In this document: positions 15,370 to 25,030 of the stretch, one piece after another
How the letters are laid out: the number at the start of each line of letters is the position of its first letter
How positions within the stretch are numbered: position 1 is the first letter of the stretch
Origin: Fischerella sp. PCC 9605
Lineage (GTDB): Bacteria > Cyanobacteriota > Cyanobacteriia > Cyanobacteriales > Nostocaceae
NCBI RefSeq assembly: GCF_000517105.1
Contig: NZ_KI912151.1
Span: 381,799 to 445,798 of the forward strand
DNA: 64,000 bases
Direction: 5' to 3'
Notes under the pieces: generated by a model
What the model was told of the DNA's origin: nothing
The model's input: only the letters and a program-made list of their open reading frames with translations
The model's database searches: none
Program-made: the position numbers and the translations under genes

Positions 15370-15563
15370 TCAGCGATCGCTCTGAGTGTCTATACTAAGG
15401 AAGAGAATCGTAACCGCGCGATCGCAGCTGGGTTCTAGATGCACCGGAAAATCCCGCTTTCAGCACAAATCACCCAACAGCAGAGCAAGAATAATTGACA
15501 AAGAATTAAGCTGATAGTTGGATGCATCACTCATAATTAAGTTGATTATCACCAAAATGTCTT

Positions 15564-16253
15564 ATGAGAGAGCTGGAGCGGTATTATTGGGTGTTAGACT
15601 TGGAGCCTGGAGCAACACTGGAGGAAGTGAACCAGGCTTATAAAGATTTAGCTTTTATTTGGCATCCCGATCGCATCCCCCACGATAACCAGCGCCTCAA
15701 AGAGAAGGCGCAAAAAAAGTTACAAGAAATTAATGAAGCTCGGGAAAAATTGCGCTCTCTCAAAACCAAGCGCCAAATCCCTCATTACTCCCCATCACCT
15801 GCACCGAAAAATTCACCACCACCCTCACCGAAAAAACCGCAAACCAGAACCACCTACCAACATCAGCCACCACCACCACCAAAGACTAACCCAGATTTGA
15901 GTGGTAAAGACTTCAGTCACGCCAACTTGAGCAATAAAGATTTATCTGGCAGAAACATGAGTTACGCCAACCTGACTGGCGCTAATCTCAGCGATACCTT
16001 TATGCACAAAGTTATTCTTAGAGGTGCGAATTTGTCTGAAGCCAATATGTTTAGAGCCAACCTGCTGTTAGCGGACTTGAGAGAAGCTAACCTGCGTAAT
16101 GCCAACTTGATTGGAGCCGATTTGAGTGGCGCTGATTTGCGGGGTGCTGACTTAACAGGCGCGCGTGTTCGTTCTGGCGATCGCCTACTCGTGAAACTGA
16201 TTGGTGCTAATCTCAGCGGTGCAATTATGCCTGATGGCACAGTTCATGCCTAG
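15564..16253 (+). CDS. J-domain protein with C-terminal pentapeptide repeats
   Basis: Residues 4-70 form a J domain, the DnaK co-chaperone module, with the HPD motif at 34-36 (FIWHPDRIP). A Pro/Ser/Lys-rich linker (about 75-112, PSPAPKNSPPPSPKKP) leads to about 20 pentapeptide units of the A(D/N)Lxx type (about 113-225, such as GADLSGADLRGADL), which fold into a right-handed beta-helix. The protein is soluble, 229 residues. It could recruit an Hsp70 to a partner bound by the helix; the target is unknown. Such fusions occur in cyanobacteria. Confidence 0.88.
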   Translation: MRELERYYWVLDLEPGATLEEVNQAYKDLAFIWHPDRIPHDNQRLKEKAQKKLQEINEAREKLRSLKTKRQIPHYSPSPAPKNSPPPSPKKPQTRTTYQHQPPPPPKTNPDLSGKDFSHANLSNKDLSGRNMSYANLTGANLSDTFMHKVILRGANLSEANMFRANLLLADLREANLRNANLIGADLSGADLRGADLTGARVRSGDRLLVKLIGANLSGAIMPDGTVHA

Positions 16254-16301
16254 GGGATAATGGTTAATGGCTAATCGCAATTAACAATTAACAACAATTT
16301 C

Positions 16302-17129
16302 ATGAATGTAGCAATAATTGGTTGTGGTTATGTGGGTTCAGTAGTTGCCCAATCTTGGCAACAAAATCAAGCTTTTATTGTCACTGCAACTACAACTACT
16401 CCTGAACGAGTGACAGCTCTGCAAACAATAGCCCAACGAGTTGTAGTATTACAAGGAAATGACCTTGAAGGGCTAAAAACAATCTTAAAAAATCAAGATG
16501 TGGTGCTTTTGAGTGTTGGCGCAAAAGGTGTCAATACCTATGAAGAAACTTATTTACAGACTGCTCGTAATTTAGTTTCGGTTTTAAAGCAAACGCCCAG
16601 TGTTCAACAACTGATATATACAAGTAGCAATTCTGTATACGGTGAACAAAATGGCGCATTGGTAGATGAAGAAACACCAGTTGCACCAACAACTCCTAGT
16701 GGCAAAATTCTCAATGAGACTGAGCAAGAATTACTTTCCGCAACCAGTGAAATCCTCCGCGTGTGTATCTTGCGTTTGGGGGGAATTTATGGGCCTAATC
16801 GAGAATTAGTGAAAATATATAGCCGGATTGCTGGTACAACTCGTCCAGGTAATGGTAAAGAACCAGCCAATTGGATTCATCTTGATGATATTACTGCTGC
16901 TATAGAGTTTGCCCGTCACCATCGCTTGCAAGGCATTTATAACCTTGTCGATGATGACAACCTTACAAATGGAGAAGTGAGCGATCGCGTGTGTGAAATG
17001 CACAATCTACCCAAAGTTACATGGGATTCTTCCCTTAGCAGCAAGCGTGCATACAATGCCAAGATATCAAATAAAAAGATAAAAGATGCAGGCTATAAGC
17101 TCATTTATCCCCAGATGATTTTTAGCTGA
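16302..17129 (+). CDS. NAD-dependent epimerase/dehydratase family protein
   Basis: An extended/atypical short-chain dehydrogenase of 275 residues. The N-terminal Rossmann motif is GCGYVG (7-12), and the active-site region reads YTSSNSVYGEQNGALVDEETP. The C-terminal half has the substrate-side motif RLGGIYGPNR and NWIHLDDITAAIEFA typical of the family. The Tyr-x-x-x-Lys motif is not in its usual place (the Tyr of SVYG is followed by EQN), as seen in the SDR subgroup that resembles YeeZ. Substrate unknown. The next gene follows after 21 bases. Confidence 0.8.
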   Translation: MNVAIIGCGYVGSVVAQSWQQNQAFIVTATTTTPERVTALQTIAQRVVVLQGNDLEGLKTILKNQDVVLLSVGAKGVNTYEETYLQTARNLVSVLKQTPSVQQLIYTSSNSVYGEQNGALVDEETPVAPTTPSGKILNETEQELLSATSEILRVCILRLGGIYGPNRELVKIYSRIAGTTRPGNGKEPANWIHLDDITAAIEFARHHRLQGIYNLVDDDNLTNGEVSDRVCEMHNLPKVTWDSSLSSKRAYNAKISNKKIKDAGYKLIYPQMIFS

Positions 17130-17150
17130 TAAATAAAGCAATACGTTCCC

Positions 17151-18062
17151 ATGATTACTCAAGAAAAAATAGTATCACCCACACAATTTTACACTTGGCA
17201 AAATTATCGTTGCGCTTACGAAGTGTATCAACCAATAAATTCCGCACCTGTAGGTATTCCTCTACTATTAATTCATCCGATTGGCGTTGGGTTATCACGG
17301 CAATTTTGGCAGCGGTTTTGTCGTGAATGGTATCACCAAGAACATCGCAATCCAATTTATAATCCTGATTTACTTGGTTGCGGCGAGAGCGATCAGCCTC
17401 ATGTTGCTTATACTCCAAGTGATTGGGCGCAACAGTTACAATACTTTTTAAAAGAAGTAGTACAAAAACCTGTAGTTGTGGTAGTTCAAGGCGCTTTATT
17501 TGCAGTTGCCATTGAATTATTTCAAAAGGAACCAAGTTTGATAGCTGGATTGATACTAGCAGCCCCTCCAGCTTGGCCTTTAATTAAAAAACAATTACCA
17601 CAACGGCAACAAAAACTGATTTGGAATCTTTTAGATTCGCCTTTGGGAAATATTTTTTATCGCTATGCCCGCAGAGAAAAATTTTTGCGTGATTTCTCGA
17701 CTAAGCAACTTTTTGAATCAAGTAATAATGTTGATGCTGAATGGTTAAATACTTTGCGTGCGGGGGCAGAAAATACCGATAGTCGCTATGCAGTTTTCTC
17801 TTTTTTAGCTGGGTTTTGGTTGAACGATTATAGTAGCGCGGTTGTTTCCATAAACAAACCGACACTAGTTGTTGTGGGTGAAAACACATCAAGTATTGCC
17901 AAAGAAGGTAAAAAAATCACGCCGGATGAATGGTTAGCTGACTACCTGAAAGCTTTGCCTCAAGGGCGTGGGATAAAAGTTCCCGGTCGGAATGTTTTAC
18001 CATACGAATCTACGGCTAAATTTGTAACAGCAATATCGCCGTTTATAGATGAATTTTCTTAA
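17151..18062 (+). CDS. Alpha/beta hydrolase-fold protein lacking the nucleophile serine
   Basis: The 303-residue protein has the fold's landmarks: LLLIHPIGVGLS (oxyanion region), PDLLGCGESDQP, and strand PTLVVVGE late in the chain. At the nucleophile elbow, where G-x-S-x-G is expected, it reads V-Q-G-A-L-F (Ala115). Catalysis by the usual Ser triad is therefore unlikely, and it may be a non-enzymatic member. It lies 21 bases behind the epimerase-like gene, so they are probably co-transcribed. Confidence 0.78.
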   Translation: MITQEKIVSPTQFYTWQNYRCAYEVYQPINSAPVGIPLLLIHPIGVGLSRQFWQRFCREWYHQEHRNPIYNPDLLGCGESDQPHVAYTPSDWAQQLQYFLKEVVQKPVVVVVQGALFAVAIELFQKEPSLIAGLILAAPPAWPLIKKQLPQRQQKLIWNLLDSPLGNIFYRYARREKFLRDFSTKQLFESSNNVDAEWLNTLRAGAENTDSRYAVFSFLAGFWLNDYSSAVVSINKPTLVVVGENTSSIAKEGKKITPDEWLADYLKALPQGRGIKVPGRNVLPYESTAKFVTAISPFIDEFS

Positions 18063-18090
18063 GTTTTTAAATTTGTGCTTTTTTTGCGTG

Positions 18091-18193
18091 AAAGAGTGGT
18101 GTTTTGAAACGCAGAGGCTCGCAAAGGAAAACGCAAAGGGGCGCAGAGTTTTGTATAGGAATTTCGCGCTAACTTATGCAATGTTGTACTAAT
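18091..18193. repeat. Dispersed repeat, copy A (inverted relative to 61758-61866)
   Basis: The stretch with GCAAAGGAAAACGCAAAGGG and ACTTATGCAATGTTGTACTAAT is the reverse complement, with scattered differences, of 61758-61866. It lies between convergent genes. Confidence 0.75.
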
Positions 18194-18229
18194 GATAATT
18201 CTCATCATCTGTAGTTGAAGATAATTTAG

Positions 18230-18718
18230 TTATGTGCTACTAGACGATGCAGTTTTTTCTCCTACTTCTGTTGTTTCAGTTTCTGAATCTAAGAAAAATT
18301 TCTTAGCTATCCAGTAAGTCAAGATGTGAGAAAGTAATCCTAACGGCCCAGCAAATAAACACAGTGCTAGGGAATGTATTGTCCAAATTCCTGTTTTTTG
18401 ACCTTGCAAGTAAATGTAGCGTCCCACAAATAAATCCATGACTAAAAAATGAATCCAACCTGTAGCAGCAGCTTTTTCATCAGCAAAAAATCGGGCAATG
18501 TCTGCTAGTTGGGGATTTGATAATGCTTGGGCGTTTTCTGGTGTGATGCTGCTGATGAATAAATATAAATATGCTCCTGCCAACGGTACAAAGGGAATAT
18601 ATGATGCCATTACCCGTTGTGTAACTTTCCATTTGGGTAAGAAAATCATTAATACCCAAAATGGTAAAACGAAAAGATTGGCAATATTAAACAGTTGAGT
18701 AATTGTCATAGCTGTCAC
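18230..18718 (-). CDS. ABA4-like (DUF4281) integral membrane protein
   Basis: About 160 residues with four hydrophobic segments (LFVLPFWVLMIFLP, YIPFVPLAGAYLYLFI, WIHFLVMDLFVGRYIYLQG and the ALCLFAGPLGLLSHILTYWI end). The WIHFLVMDLFVGRYIY and GPLGLL motifs identify the family of plant ABA4, needed for neoxanthin formation. The cyanobacterial function is not established; a carotenoid-related role is inference. Start is the first ATG or the one three codons on. It follows an SDR gene by 49 bases on the same strand. Confidence 0.85.
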   Translation of the reverse strand: MTAMTITQLFNIANLFVLPFWVLMIFLPKWKVTQRVMASYIPFVPLAGAYLYLFISSITPENAQALSNPQLADIARFFADEKAAATGWIHFLVMDLFVGRYIYLQGQKTGIWTIHSLALCLFAGPLGLLSHILTYWIAKKFFLDSETETTEVGEKTASSSST

Positions 18719-18767
18719 AAATAGTAGATAAGTAAGAAGAATATCCTAAATATGAGGTAGTGAAAAA

Positions 18768-19550
18768 TTACTGTCCACCTCTGGAACGAATAATCTGTCC
18801 TGTAATCCACTGGGCTTGTGATGAGGCAAGAAATAACACTATACGTGTAGTGTCTTCCGGTGTACCAACACGACCGAAGGGTGCTTTTAACTCAAGTTCT
18901 GAAATTAGTTCATCACTCATCCAACCTGTATTTGTCGGGCCTGGATCTACAGCATTTACAGTTATTGCTTTATTGGCGAGATTAGCGCTGAGGCTTAAGG
19001 TGAGTGCCTCTATTCCTCCTTTAGTAATCGCATATGCTAAATTTTCGGGCATTGGTGCTAGATTTTGACCAGAAGTCAGATTAATGATTCGTCCTCCAGG
19101 TCGTCCATCATGGCGCTTGGCAAACTCAGCACAAAGCAGCGTAGTGGCTCTCACATTGACGGCATAATGAGCATCAAGTAAATCTGCTGATAATGAGTAG
19201 ATATTTGCCTGTTGGTCATGGGTGGCGTTGTTAACCAGAATATCCACAAAACCGAAAGATTGCTCGACTCGGTTAAATATTTGCTTGGGTATATCAGGTT
19301 CAGCCAGGTTTGCCTCAAAGCCTTCTGCCTTGACACCTACCAATTTCAGTGATTCGATTATTTCTTCTGCCTCGGTTGCTTGACTACGCCAGGGCATCAG
19401 CTCATCATACGGTCTATAGTAAGTCGTGAAAACACTCGCCCCTGCTTTCGCCAATGAATGGGCGATCGCACTACCAATCCCTATGTGTCTGCTGACTCCG
19501 GTTACAAGAGCAACTTTACCTGACAAACCATAATCTATCATGTGTACCAT
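18768..19550 (-). CDS. Short-chain dehydrogenase/reductase (FabG-like)
   Basis: A classical SDR of about 260 residues. Cofactor motif TGVSRHIGIGSA, structural NNAT, catalytic Ser in NLTSGQN, and Tyr-x-x-x-Lys in LAYAITKGG are all present, and PGPTNTG follows. The cofactor motif with an added His-Ile resembles 3-oxoacyl-ACP reductase-like proteins; the C-terminus RSRGGQ is close to the family end. Substrate unknown. It ends 49 bases before the ABA4-like gene and starts 18 bases after cobW, so the three could form one transcript. Confidence 0.88.
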   Translation of the reverse strand: MVHMIDYGLSGKVALVTGVSRHIGIGSAIAHSLAKAGASVFTTYYRPYDELMPWRSQATEAEEIIESLKLVGVKAEGFEANLAEPDIPKQIFNRVEQSFGFVDILVNNATHDQQANIYSLSADLLDAHYAVNVRATTLLCAEFAKRHDGRPGGRIINLTSGQNLAPMPENLAYAITKGGIEALTLSLSANLANKAITVNAVDPGPTNTGWMSDELISELELKAPFGRVGTPEDTTRIVLFLASSQAQWITGQIIRSRGGQ

Positions 19551-19568
19551 TTGCCTAGAGCGATCCTA

Positions 19569-20615
19569 CTAGCATAGGCTTGCTTGCAATTGCACCTCAA
19601 TTTCCTGTGGATTCAACTTACGACCAATAAAAACTAAACGAGTTTGCTTTGGTTCATCTAATTGCCAAGGGCGATCGTAAAATTGTTCAAAACGGCTTCC
19701 CACTCCTTGCATGACTAAACGCATAGGTTTGTTAGGCACTGCAACAAAGCCTTTAATTCTGTAAATTTCTTGCTGTTGGGTGAGTGTTTGCAATTGTTTT
19801 TGCAATGTTTGCGGGTCAAAGTCTCGGTTTAAAATCAGGTGAGTTGCGGTTATCTCTTCGTCGTGATCGTGGTCTTCTTCACTGTCGTGATGACTGGGAC
19901 GGCTATCTAAATTTTCTTCAACTGCAGCTTGGAATCCTAATAATATAGATGGGTCAAGTTTACCTTCACTACTCTCTACTATCTTCACCACTCTAGGTAA
20001 CTCTTGTTTAACTAAATCCTCTACTTTCGCTTTTGTTCCTTTATCGATTAAATCAGTTTTATTCAAAATCACTAAATCTGCACAAGCAAGTTGGTCTTCA
20101 AACAATTCTTGCAGTGGTGTTTCGTGTTCTAAACTATCATCTGCTTGCCTTTGTGCTTCCACTGCTTCCGGATTGCTGGCAAATGTTCCAGCTGCTACTG
20201 CTGCACAATCTACCACAGTAATTACAGCATCCACTGTTGCACCAGAACGAATTTCTGGCCAGCGAAAAGCTTTCACCAGTGGTTTCGGTAAGGCTAAACC
20301 AGAGGTTTCGATCAAAATGCAATCAATACTATCTCGCCGCTTGAGTAATTGTTGCATTGTCGGCAAAAATTCTTCTTGCACTGTGCAGCACAAGCAGCCG
20401 TTGGTTAATTCAAATATATTATTCTCACTATCGCTATCTTCTGGGCAAATTTGACAGGATTTCAACAGTTCGCCATCTATACCAAGTTCACCAAATTCAT
20501 TGACTAAAACGGCAATCCGTCGTCCTTGGTTGTTTTGTAGCAAGTGGCGAATCAGAGTGGTTTTACCACTTCCTAAAAATCCGGTAATTACGGTGACAGG
20601 TATTTTTGCGGTCAT
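19569..20615 (-). CDS. cobW: CobW/COG0523-family GTPase (metal chaperone)
   Basis: The 348-residue G3E GTPase has Walker A GFLGSGKTT (12-20), the metal-binding CLCC (74-77), Walker B-like ETSGLA, NKTD for guanine recognition, a His/Asp/Glu-rich loop (SHHDSEEDHDHDEE) and a CobW C-terminal domain. Members insert or deliver Co or Zn; length and motifs fit the CobW type of cobalamin synthesis but a zinc-linked paralogue is possible. No cobalamin riboswitch or clear Zur box was seen upstream. Confidence 0.85.
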   Translation of the reverse strand: MTAKIPVTVITGFLGSGKTTLIRHLLQNNQGRRIAVLVNEFGELGIDGELLKSCQICPEDSDSENNIFELTNGCLCCTVQEEFLPTMQQLLKRRDSIDCILIETSGLALPKPLVKAFRWPEIRSGATVDAVITVVDCAAVAAGTFASNPEAVEAQRQADDSLEHETPLQELFEDQLACADLVILNKTDLIDKGTKAKVEDLVKQELPRVVKIVESSEGKLDPSILLGFQAAVEENLDSRPSHHDSEEDHDHDEEITATHLILNRDFDPQTLQKQLQTLTQQQEIYRIKGFVAVPNKPMRLVMQGVGSRFEQFYDRPWQLDEPKQTRLVFIGRKLNPQEIEVQLQASLC

Positions 20616-20832
20616 GCTGAGAAATGTTTTGTAAACTTACTTTTTATAGAGACACTACAGTATTTACTATGTATAATTTAATTATATAAATACTGAGGTG
20701 AGACTGGCGTGGAAAATAGCCTTTGCTATTTTAAGCTGAAAATCTATGTGAAACTCGAAAATATTCAGCCTGTTGCTGGGTTTTTCTTTGGCTTTAGTTC
20801 CGCAGTTTCAATACTTTGTCCTCCCGACTCAT

Positions 20833-21543
20833 CTACTCCACATAAATTCCTTCTTCAACAGCGTATAGCCAGAAGCCAAGTGATTCTGCTAAACGTTTAG
20901 AGCTAAGGTTTTTCTCTTGTGTTGTGTATTGAATGATTCGTTTACATTCAATACCCTGACGAATGAGTTCTGATACAACTAATCTCCCTAGTCCTTGACC
21001 ACGATGATTCGGATGAGTAATAACACCAACATCCGCTACGCTATCACCATCGAAAATAAAAGAAGCAACGGAAATAAGAATGCTTTGGTCAAATAATCCC
21101 ACTGGAAGCGCTTGATTTAAGTTGACGTTTCCTAATTCGCGTTCTTCCTCAGAACAAGCTTCTAGCAACTGCTCTAAAGCTTTTTGATCGTTCTCATTGA
21201 GCGATCGCACTCGCTGATCCAGTGAAGACGCAAGCGCATCGGGTGGAAAGTACCAAATGAAATCACGCCAACCGAATTCAAGTTTGTCATCAGCAAATGT
21301 GGCTAAAATTTGTTCTGCCGTGACAATTTGATCTAAATCTAGTTCTTCTACGATTGCATCAACCCAGTTTGGAGGAACTTGCACGATCGCGCTTTGAGTT
21401 ATCCGAGTCACAATAATACGCGAGTATGTTTCTGGCTGCTCAGTTGCGATCGCGATTGTCCCTGAGCGTTCAAAAACAGTTGGTGAACACTGCAAACGAT
21501 TTGCCCAATACTGGTTAATTTGTGTCACTTGAGGATGCTGCAT
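20833..21543 (-). CDS. GNAT-family N-acetyltransferase
   Basis: The acetyl-CoA-binding motif A is clear in the C-terminal half: ADVGVITHPNHRGQGLGRLVVSEL (V-x-HPxxRGxGLG). An N-terminal region of about 100 residues lacks obvious motifs, as in the FR47-like subgroup. The 236-residue protein is soluble. Substrate cannot be predicted. It is a single gene between cobW's divergent region and a palindromic repeat. Confidence 0.85.
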   Translation of the reverse strand: MQHPQVTQINQYWANRLQCSPTVFERSGTIAIATEQPETYSRIIVTRITQSAIVQVPPNWVDAIVEELDLDQIVTAEQILATFADDKLEFGWRDFIWYFPPDALASSLDQRVRSLNENDQKALEQLLEACSEEERELGNVNLNQALPVGLFDQSILISVASFIFDGDSVADVGVITHPNHRGQGLGRLVVSELIRQGIECKRIIQYTTQEKNLSSKRLAESLGFWLYAVEEGIYVE

Positions 21544-21734
21544 TGGCTGTTGCTGCTGGTTGCATCAGTTGCAATAACGCCGTGAAATAAATTTCCACAC
21601 TTTAGCTTAAACCCGTTTCCAACGAGTTTAATCATTCATTTCAGCTTGAGCGACCGAATTTTAATTCAGGGCATAATTTCGTGTTTATGGAGCAATACAG
21701 TTCAGTTAAGGATTGTTGGTACAAAAAATTAATC

Positions 21735-21764
21735 TGTAGAGACGCGAAATTTCGCGTCTCTACA
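21735..21764. repeat. 30-bp perfect palindrome, TGTAGAGACG arms, CGAAATTTCG core
   Basis: TGTAGAGACG (21735-21744), core CGAAATTTCG, and the inverted arm CGTCTCTACA. A second copy with the same core is at 62631-62658; copies with another core are at 33676-33705 and 58842-58871. Confidence 0.85.
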
Positions 21765-21951
21765 AAGGATTATGGGCTTATCTGAACTGTAATGGTTTAT
21801 GGAGAATAATGGAAGATGCCAATCTTACCACTCCCTCATCCCCACACCCTTCATTAAATCAGGGGCAGTCTCCTTGCGGTTGCCCGTATTTTCTACGGGA
21901 AATCTCAAGGGTACTACCCCTAAAACTTGTTTATTTCAGATTTAATGGTAA

Positions 21952-22671
21952 TTACTCAGCGGTTGCCAGTCCGGTTTCGGTGCTACCGCGAGTACGACGA
22001 CGGGTGAGGCTGTTGAACACCATTACGCCGATCGCTTTAATCAAATTGCCTTCTAATTCGCTGAACATCTTCATGTTCATACCAAAGGCGGCATTGGCTT
22101 CCTCAACAATGCGATCGCCTGTAGCATCATCAATGGGTAGTTCGTCTAAAGCCTGACGATATTTGTTTTTAAATGCTTTTTCATCGTCAATGTCTTCAAA
22201 CTCATAAAAAGCAGTGCCATCCCCATTCAAGTTCATTGCTGTTTTGGCAATACCTTTGAGAATTTGCCCGCCAGATAAGTCGCCAAGGTAGCGGGTGTAA
22301 GAATGAGCAACCAACAATTCCGGTTCTTTTTCAGAGACTTCCCGGATGCGTTGTACATAAGCTTCTCCGGCGGCCGATAGTTCGATTTGTTCCCGCCAGT
22401 TGCCACCGTAGTAATAACTGAGGTCTTTTTCTAAGCTGCGCTGTCTGTATAGCTGTTGAAAATTTATTTTAGAAACGATGGGGTGATTTTTGTGCTTTTC
22501 CATCTCCTCTTCCATCGCTGAATACACGAAGTAGAGGTTGGCTACTAGCTTGCGATAGGAGTTTTTCTCAACTACTCCTTTTAAAAAACACTTGACAAAA
22601 CCAACGTTTTCTGCCATAGTGTGAGCTTTTTTTGTCCCGACACGCAATTTGGTTGCTAAATTACTGCTCAT
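21952..22671 (-). CDS. ho1: Heme oxygenase (biliverdin-producing)
   Basis: The enzyme opens heme to biliverdin IXalpha with ferredoxin electrons, the first step to phycobilins. Proximal His17 lies in [12 protein letters not shown], and the distal helix reads [18 protein letters not shown]. Length (239) and sequence fit cyanobacterial HO1. The next enzyme of the pathway, PcyA, is at 34257 in this window but not in an operon with it. The gene is single, with repeats on its upstream side. Confidence 0.95.
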   Translation of the reverse strand: MSSNLATKLRVGTKKAHTMAENVGFVKCFLKGVVEKNSYRKLVANLYFVYSAMEEEMEKHKNHPIVSKINFQQLYRQRSLEKDLSYYYGGNWREQIELSAAGEAYVQRIREVSEKEPELLVAHSYTRYLGDLSGGQILKGIAKTAMNLNGDGTAFYEFEDIDDEKAFKNKYRQALDELPIDDATGDRIVEEANAAFGMNMKMFSELEGNLIKAIGVMVFNSLTRRRTRGSTETGLATAE

Positions 22672-22719
22672 GCTAAATTTCTCTGCTTTAAAAGGTTAAC
22701 TGCCAGAATTTTTGATTTA

Positions 22720-22855
22720 CTGGGAATTGGGGATTGGGAATTGGGCATTGGGGATTGGGAATCGGGCATTGGGAATTGGGAATTGGGATTTCAACGATTA
22801 TCTTTGCCCTATGCTCCATGCCCTATGCCCTTTGCCCCACAGTCCCTAGTCCCTT
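22720..22855. repeat. ATTGGG-type tandem repeats
   Basis: Repeated GGGAATTGGG and GGGCATTGGG units are followed by TATGCCC/CATGCCC units complementary to them, so the whole can form a long imperfect hairpin. The same kind is at 25031-25145 and 42698-42780. Confidence 0.75.
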
Positions 22856-23363
22856 CATAAAAAGCCACTAAAACGTTACAGTAGAGCTATTTGATGAGAA
22901 TTTCTATTAATATTTTTTAAGTTACGATACTTAAATAAAATTTGACACAGCAAGTCTACTCAAGCAATAGAGTTATATTTGCTCAACATTAACTTCTATT
23001 ACGCAGCACTAATTTTTATTTACATTTTTGATGGAATTGCTTTTTTTATGGAAAAGTGACCGTTTTAACAGGTTTTTTAGCTAACATGGGTTTCTCAAGT
23101 CTAAATTGATTGTAATTATCACCCGAACTGATAGTTACATCTTCTCATGAACACGTAGAATTCTCGTCAAAATAAATACTTAATGTCATTTTTACAATCA
23201 CTTGAGAAAAACTTAAGCATTTATACTTAAAAAGCTTATTTTGAAATAAATTTCTCAAAATAAAAATAAACAAAATCTCGTGATAAAACCTATTCATAGG
23301 GGAATTGTTGAAAAAAATTTAAAGTGTTATTCTCCTGTGTGTCTGTGTGGAGTGTTTAAACTT
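22856..23363. other. AT-rich non-coding gap upstream of glmM
   Basis: About 500 bases with no convincing gene or recognisable riboswitch. An in-frame extension of glmM to 23280 exists but lacks family similarity. The region probably holds the promoters of ho1 (minus strand) and glmM. Confidence 0.5.
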
Positions 23364-24833
23364 ATGGTCTCATCTATAACTCGGACTCAGGGCCTTGGTG
23401 GCAGTTCTGCTTCCGAACCTGGTGGATCGCAAAAAGCTATTGAAAGTGGTTTTGGGTTTCATAGCATCTCATTACCCGCTACTCCCTTGTTTGGCACAGA
23501 TGGCATTCGCGGACGAGTGGGGGAATTGCTAAGTGCACCTCTAGCGTTGCAAATAGGTTATTGGGCGGGTATTGTGTTGCGGTCTGGGTCTTCCTACCCA
23601 GGATCGGTGATTGTCGGACAGGACTCTAGAAACTCCAGCGATATGCTGGCGATGGCCTTGAGTGCAGGGTTAACAGCAGCGGGACTAGAGGTTTGGTATT
23701 TGGGCTTATGCCCTACTCCTTGTGTTGCTTATCTTACCAGCAATAGTGATGCCATCGGCGGAGTGATGATTTCTGCTAGCCACAATCCGCCAGAAGACAA
23801 CGGCATTAAATTTTTTGGTGCTGACGGTTTGAAGTTATCCCAAGCCTTGCAAACAGACATTGAAGCGGGATTGCGGGGTGTGGCATCACATGGTGTTGAT
23901 ATTAACAATTGCGGCAGACATTACTCGCGTCCGGAATTGGTGGTCAATTACACACAGGCATTGAAACAGCCTTTGCAAGCTGTCAATCTTCAGGGTATGA
24001 AGATTGTTTTGGATTTGGCTTGGGGAGCAGCAGTTGGGTTAGCACCATCGGTGTTTGAGTCAATGGGGGCAGAAGTCATCTGCTTGCATCATCAACCGGA
24101 TGGCGATCGCATCAACGTTAACTGCGGTTCGACTCACCTAGATATTCTGCAAGCGGCTGTTCGTGAACACAATGCCGACTTGGGCTTTGCTTTTGATGGC
24201 GACGCCGATCGCGTGTTAGCGGTAGACAATAGCGGACGGCAAGTCAATGGTGATTACATCCTCTACCTCTGGGGACGGTACTTGCAGCAAAAGCAAGAAC
24301 TGCCGGATAACTTAATCGTGTCTACCGTCATGGCAAACTTAGGCTTTGAGAGGGCGTGGAAACAAAGCGGTGGCAAGCTAATTCGCACAGCAGTAGGCGA
24401 TCAGTACGTGCAAGCGGAAATGCACCGGACTGGGGGGATGCTAGGTGGAGAACAATCCGGTCATATTTTGTGCCGTCACTATGGCATTACTGGAGATGGT
24501 TTACTCACAGCCTTACATTTAGCAGCTTTAGTGCAGCAAGCTGGTGTTCCTCTCATGGAAATGGTGAATGAAAGCTTTCATACCTATCCGCAATTATTGC
24601 GGAACGTACGTGTAGAAGACCGTACTAAGCGCGTCGGGTGGAAAGAATGCCAACCCCTGCAAGAAGCGATCGCCCGCGCTGAAGCCGCAATGGGTGATGC
24701 TGGCAGAATTTTAGTCCGTGCCTCTGGTACAGAACCAGTGATCCGAGTCATGGTGGAAGCAGAAGCAGCTGAACTAGCCAACTACTGGACTAATGAGTTA
24801 GTACTGCAAGTCCAGCAACATTTAGCAGTGTAA
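23364..24833 (+). CDS. glmM: Phosphoglucosamine mutase
   Basis: GlmM converts glucosamine-6-phosphate to glucosamine-1-phosphate for UDP-GlcNAc and peptidoglycan. Visible: [13 protein letters not shown] near residue 44, phospho-Ser139 in [15 protein letters not shown], the Mg loop FDGDADR, GGEQSGH for sugar recognition, and the phosphate site [12 protein letters not shown]. From ATG 23364 it has 489 residues, with an unusual Ser/Gly-rich N-terminal stretch of about 40 residues, as seen in some cyanobacterial GlmM. A long hairpin follows. Confidence 0.93.
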   Translation: MVSSITRTQGLGGSSASEPGGSQKAIESGFGFHSISLPATPLFGTDGIRGRVGELLSAPLALQIGYWAGIVLRSGSSYPGSVIVGQDSRNSSDMLAMALSAGLTAAGLEVWYLGLCPTPCVAYLTSNSDAIGGVMISASHNPPEDNGIKFFGADGLKLSQALQTDIEAGLRGVASHGVDINNCGRHYSRPELVVNYTQALKQPLQAVNLQGMKIVLDLAWGAAVGLAPSVFESMGAEVICLHHQPDGDRINVNCGSTHLDILQAAVREHNADLGFAFDGDADRVLAVDNSGRQVNGDYILYLWGRYLQQKQELPDNLIVSTVMANLGFERAWKQSGGKLIRTAVGDQYVQAEMHRTGGMLGGEQSGHILCRHYGITGDGLLTALHLAALVQQAGVPLMEMVNESFHTYPQLLRNVRVEDRTKRVGWKECQPLQEAIARAEAAMGDAGRILVRASGTEPVIRVMVEAEAAELANYWTNELVLQVQQHLAV

Positions 24834-24882
24834 GTTAATTTCTCTTCATAGCTTTTTAATCACTTTCACATACCAAATTTTT

Positions 24883-24933
24883 GGTCGCAGGTAGTAAATA
24901 AGCCTACTTTGGCTATTTGTCTAACCTGCGACC
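24883..24933. repeat. Long hairpin downstream of glmM
   Basis: GGTCGCAGGT (24883-24892) pairs perfectly with ACCTGCGACC (24924-24933), and the inside also pairs (TAAATAAGCC with GGCTATTTG). There is no T-run, so it is not a standard terminator; it may be a dispersed element or RNA-processing hairpin. Confidence 0.55.
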
Positions 24934-25030
24934 TCTGCTATTTATGGCGGTTTTTCTCAGTGATAACCGCTATATTGGTGTGAATAATAAGTAGTTATGT
25001 TCGACTACGTATACTAGGACAGATGAAAAG

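Noticed and set aside
20616-20720. Cobalamin riboswitch upstream of cobW
   Set aside because: The B12 box and its surrounding conserved segments were not found.
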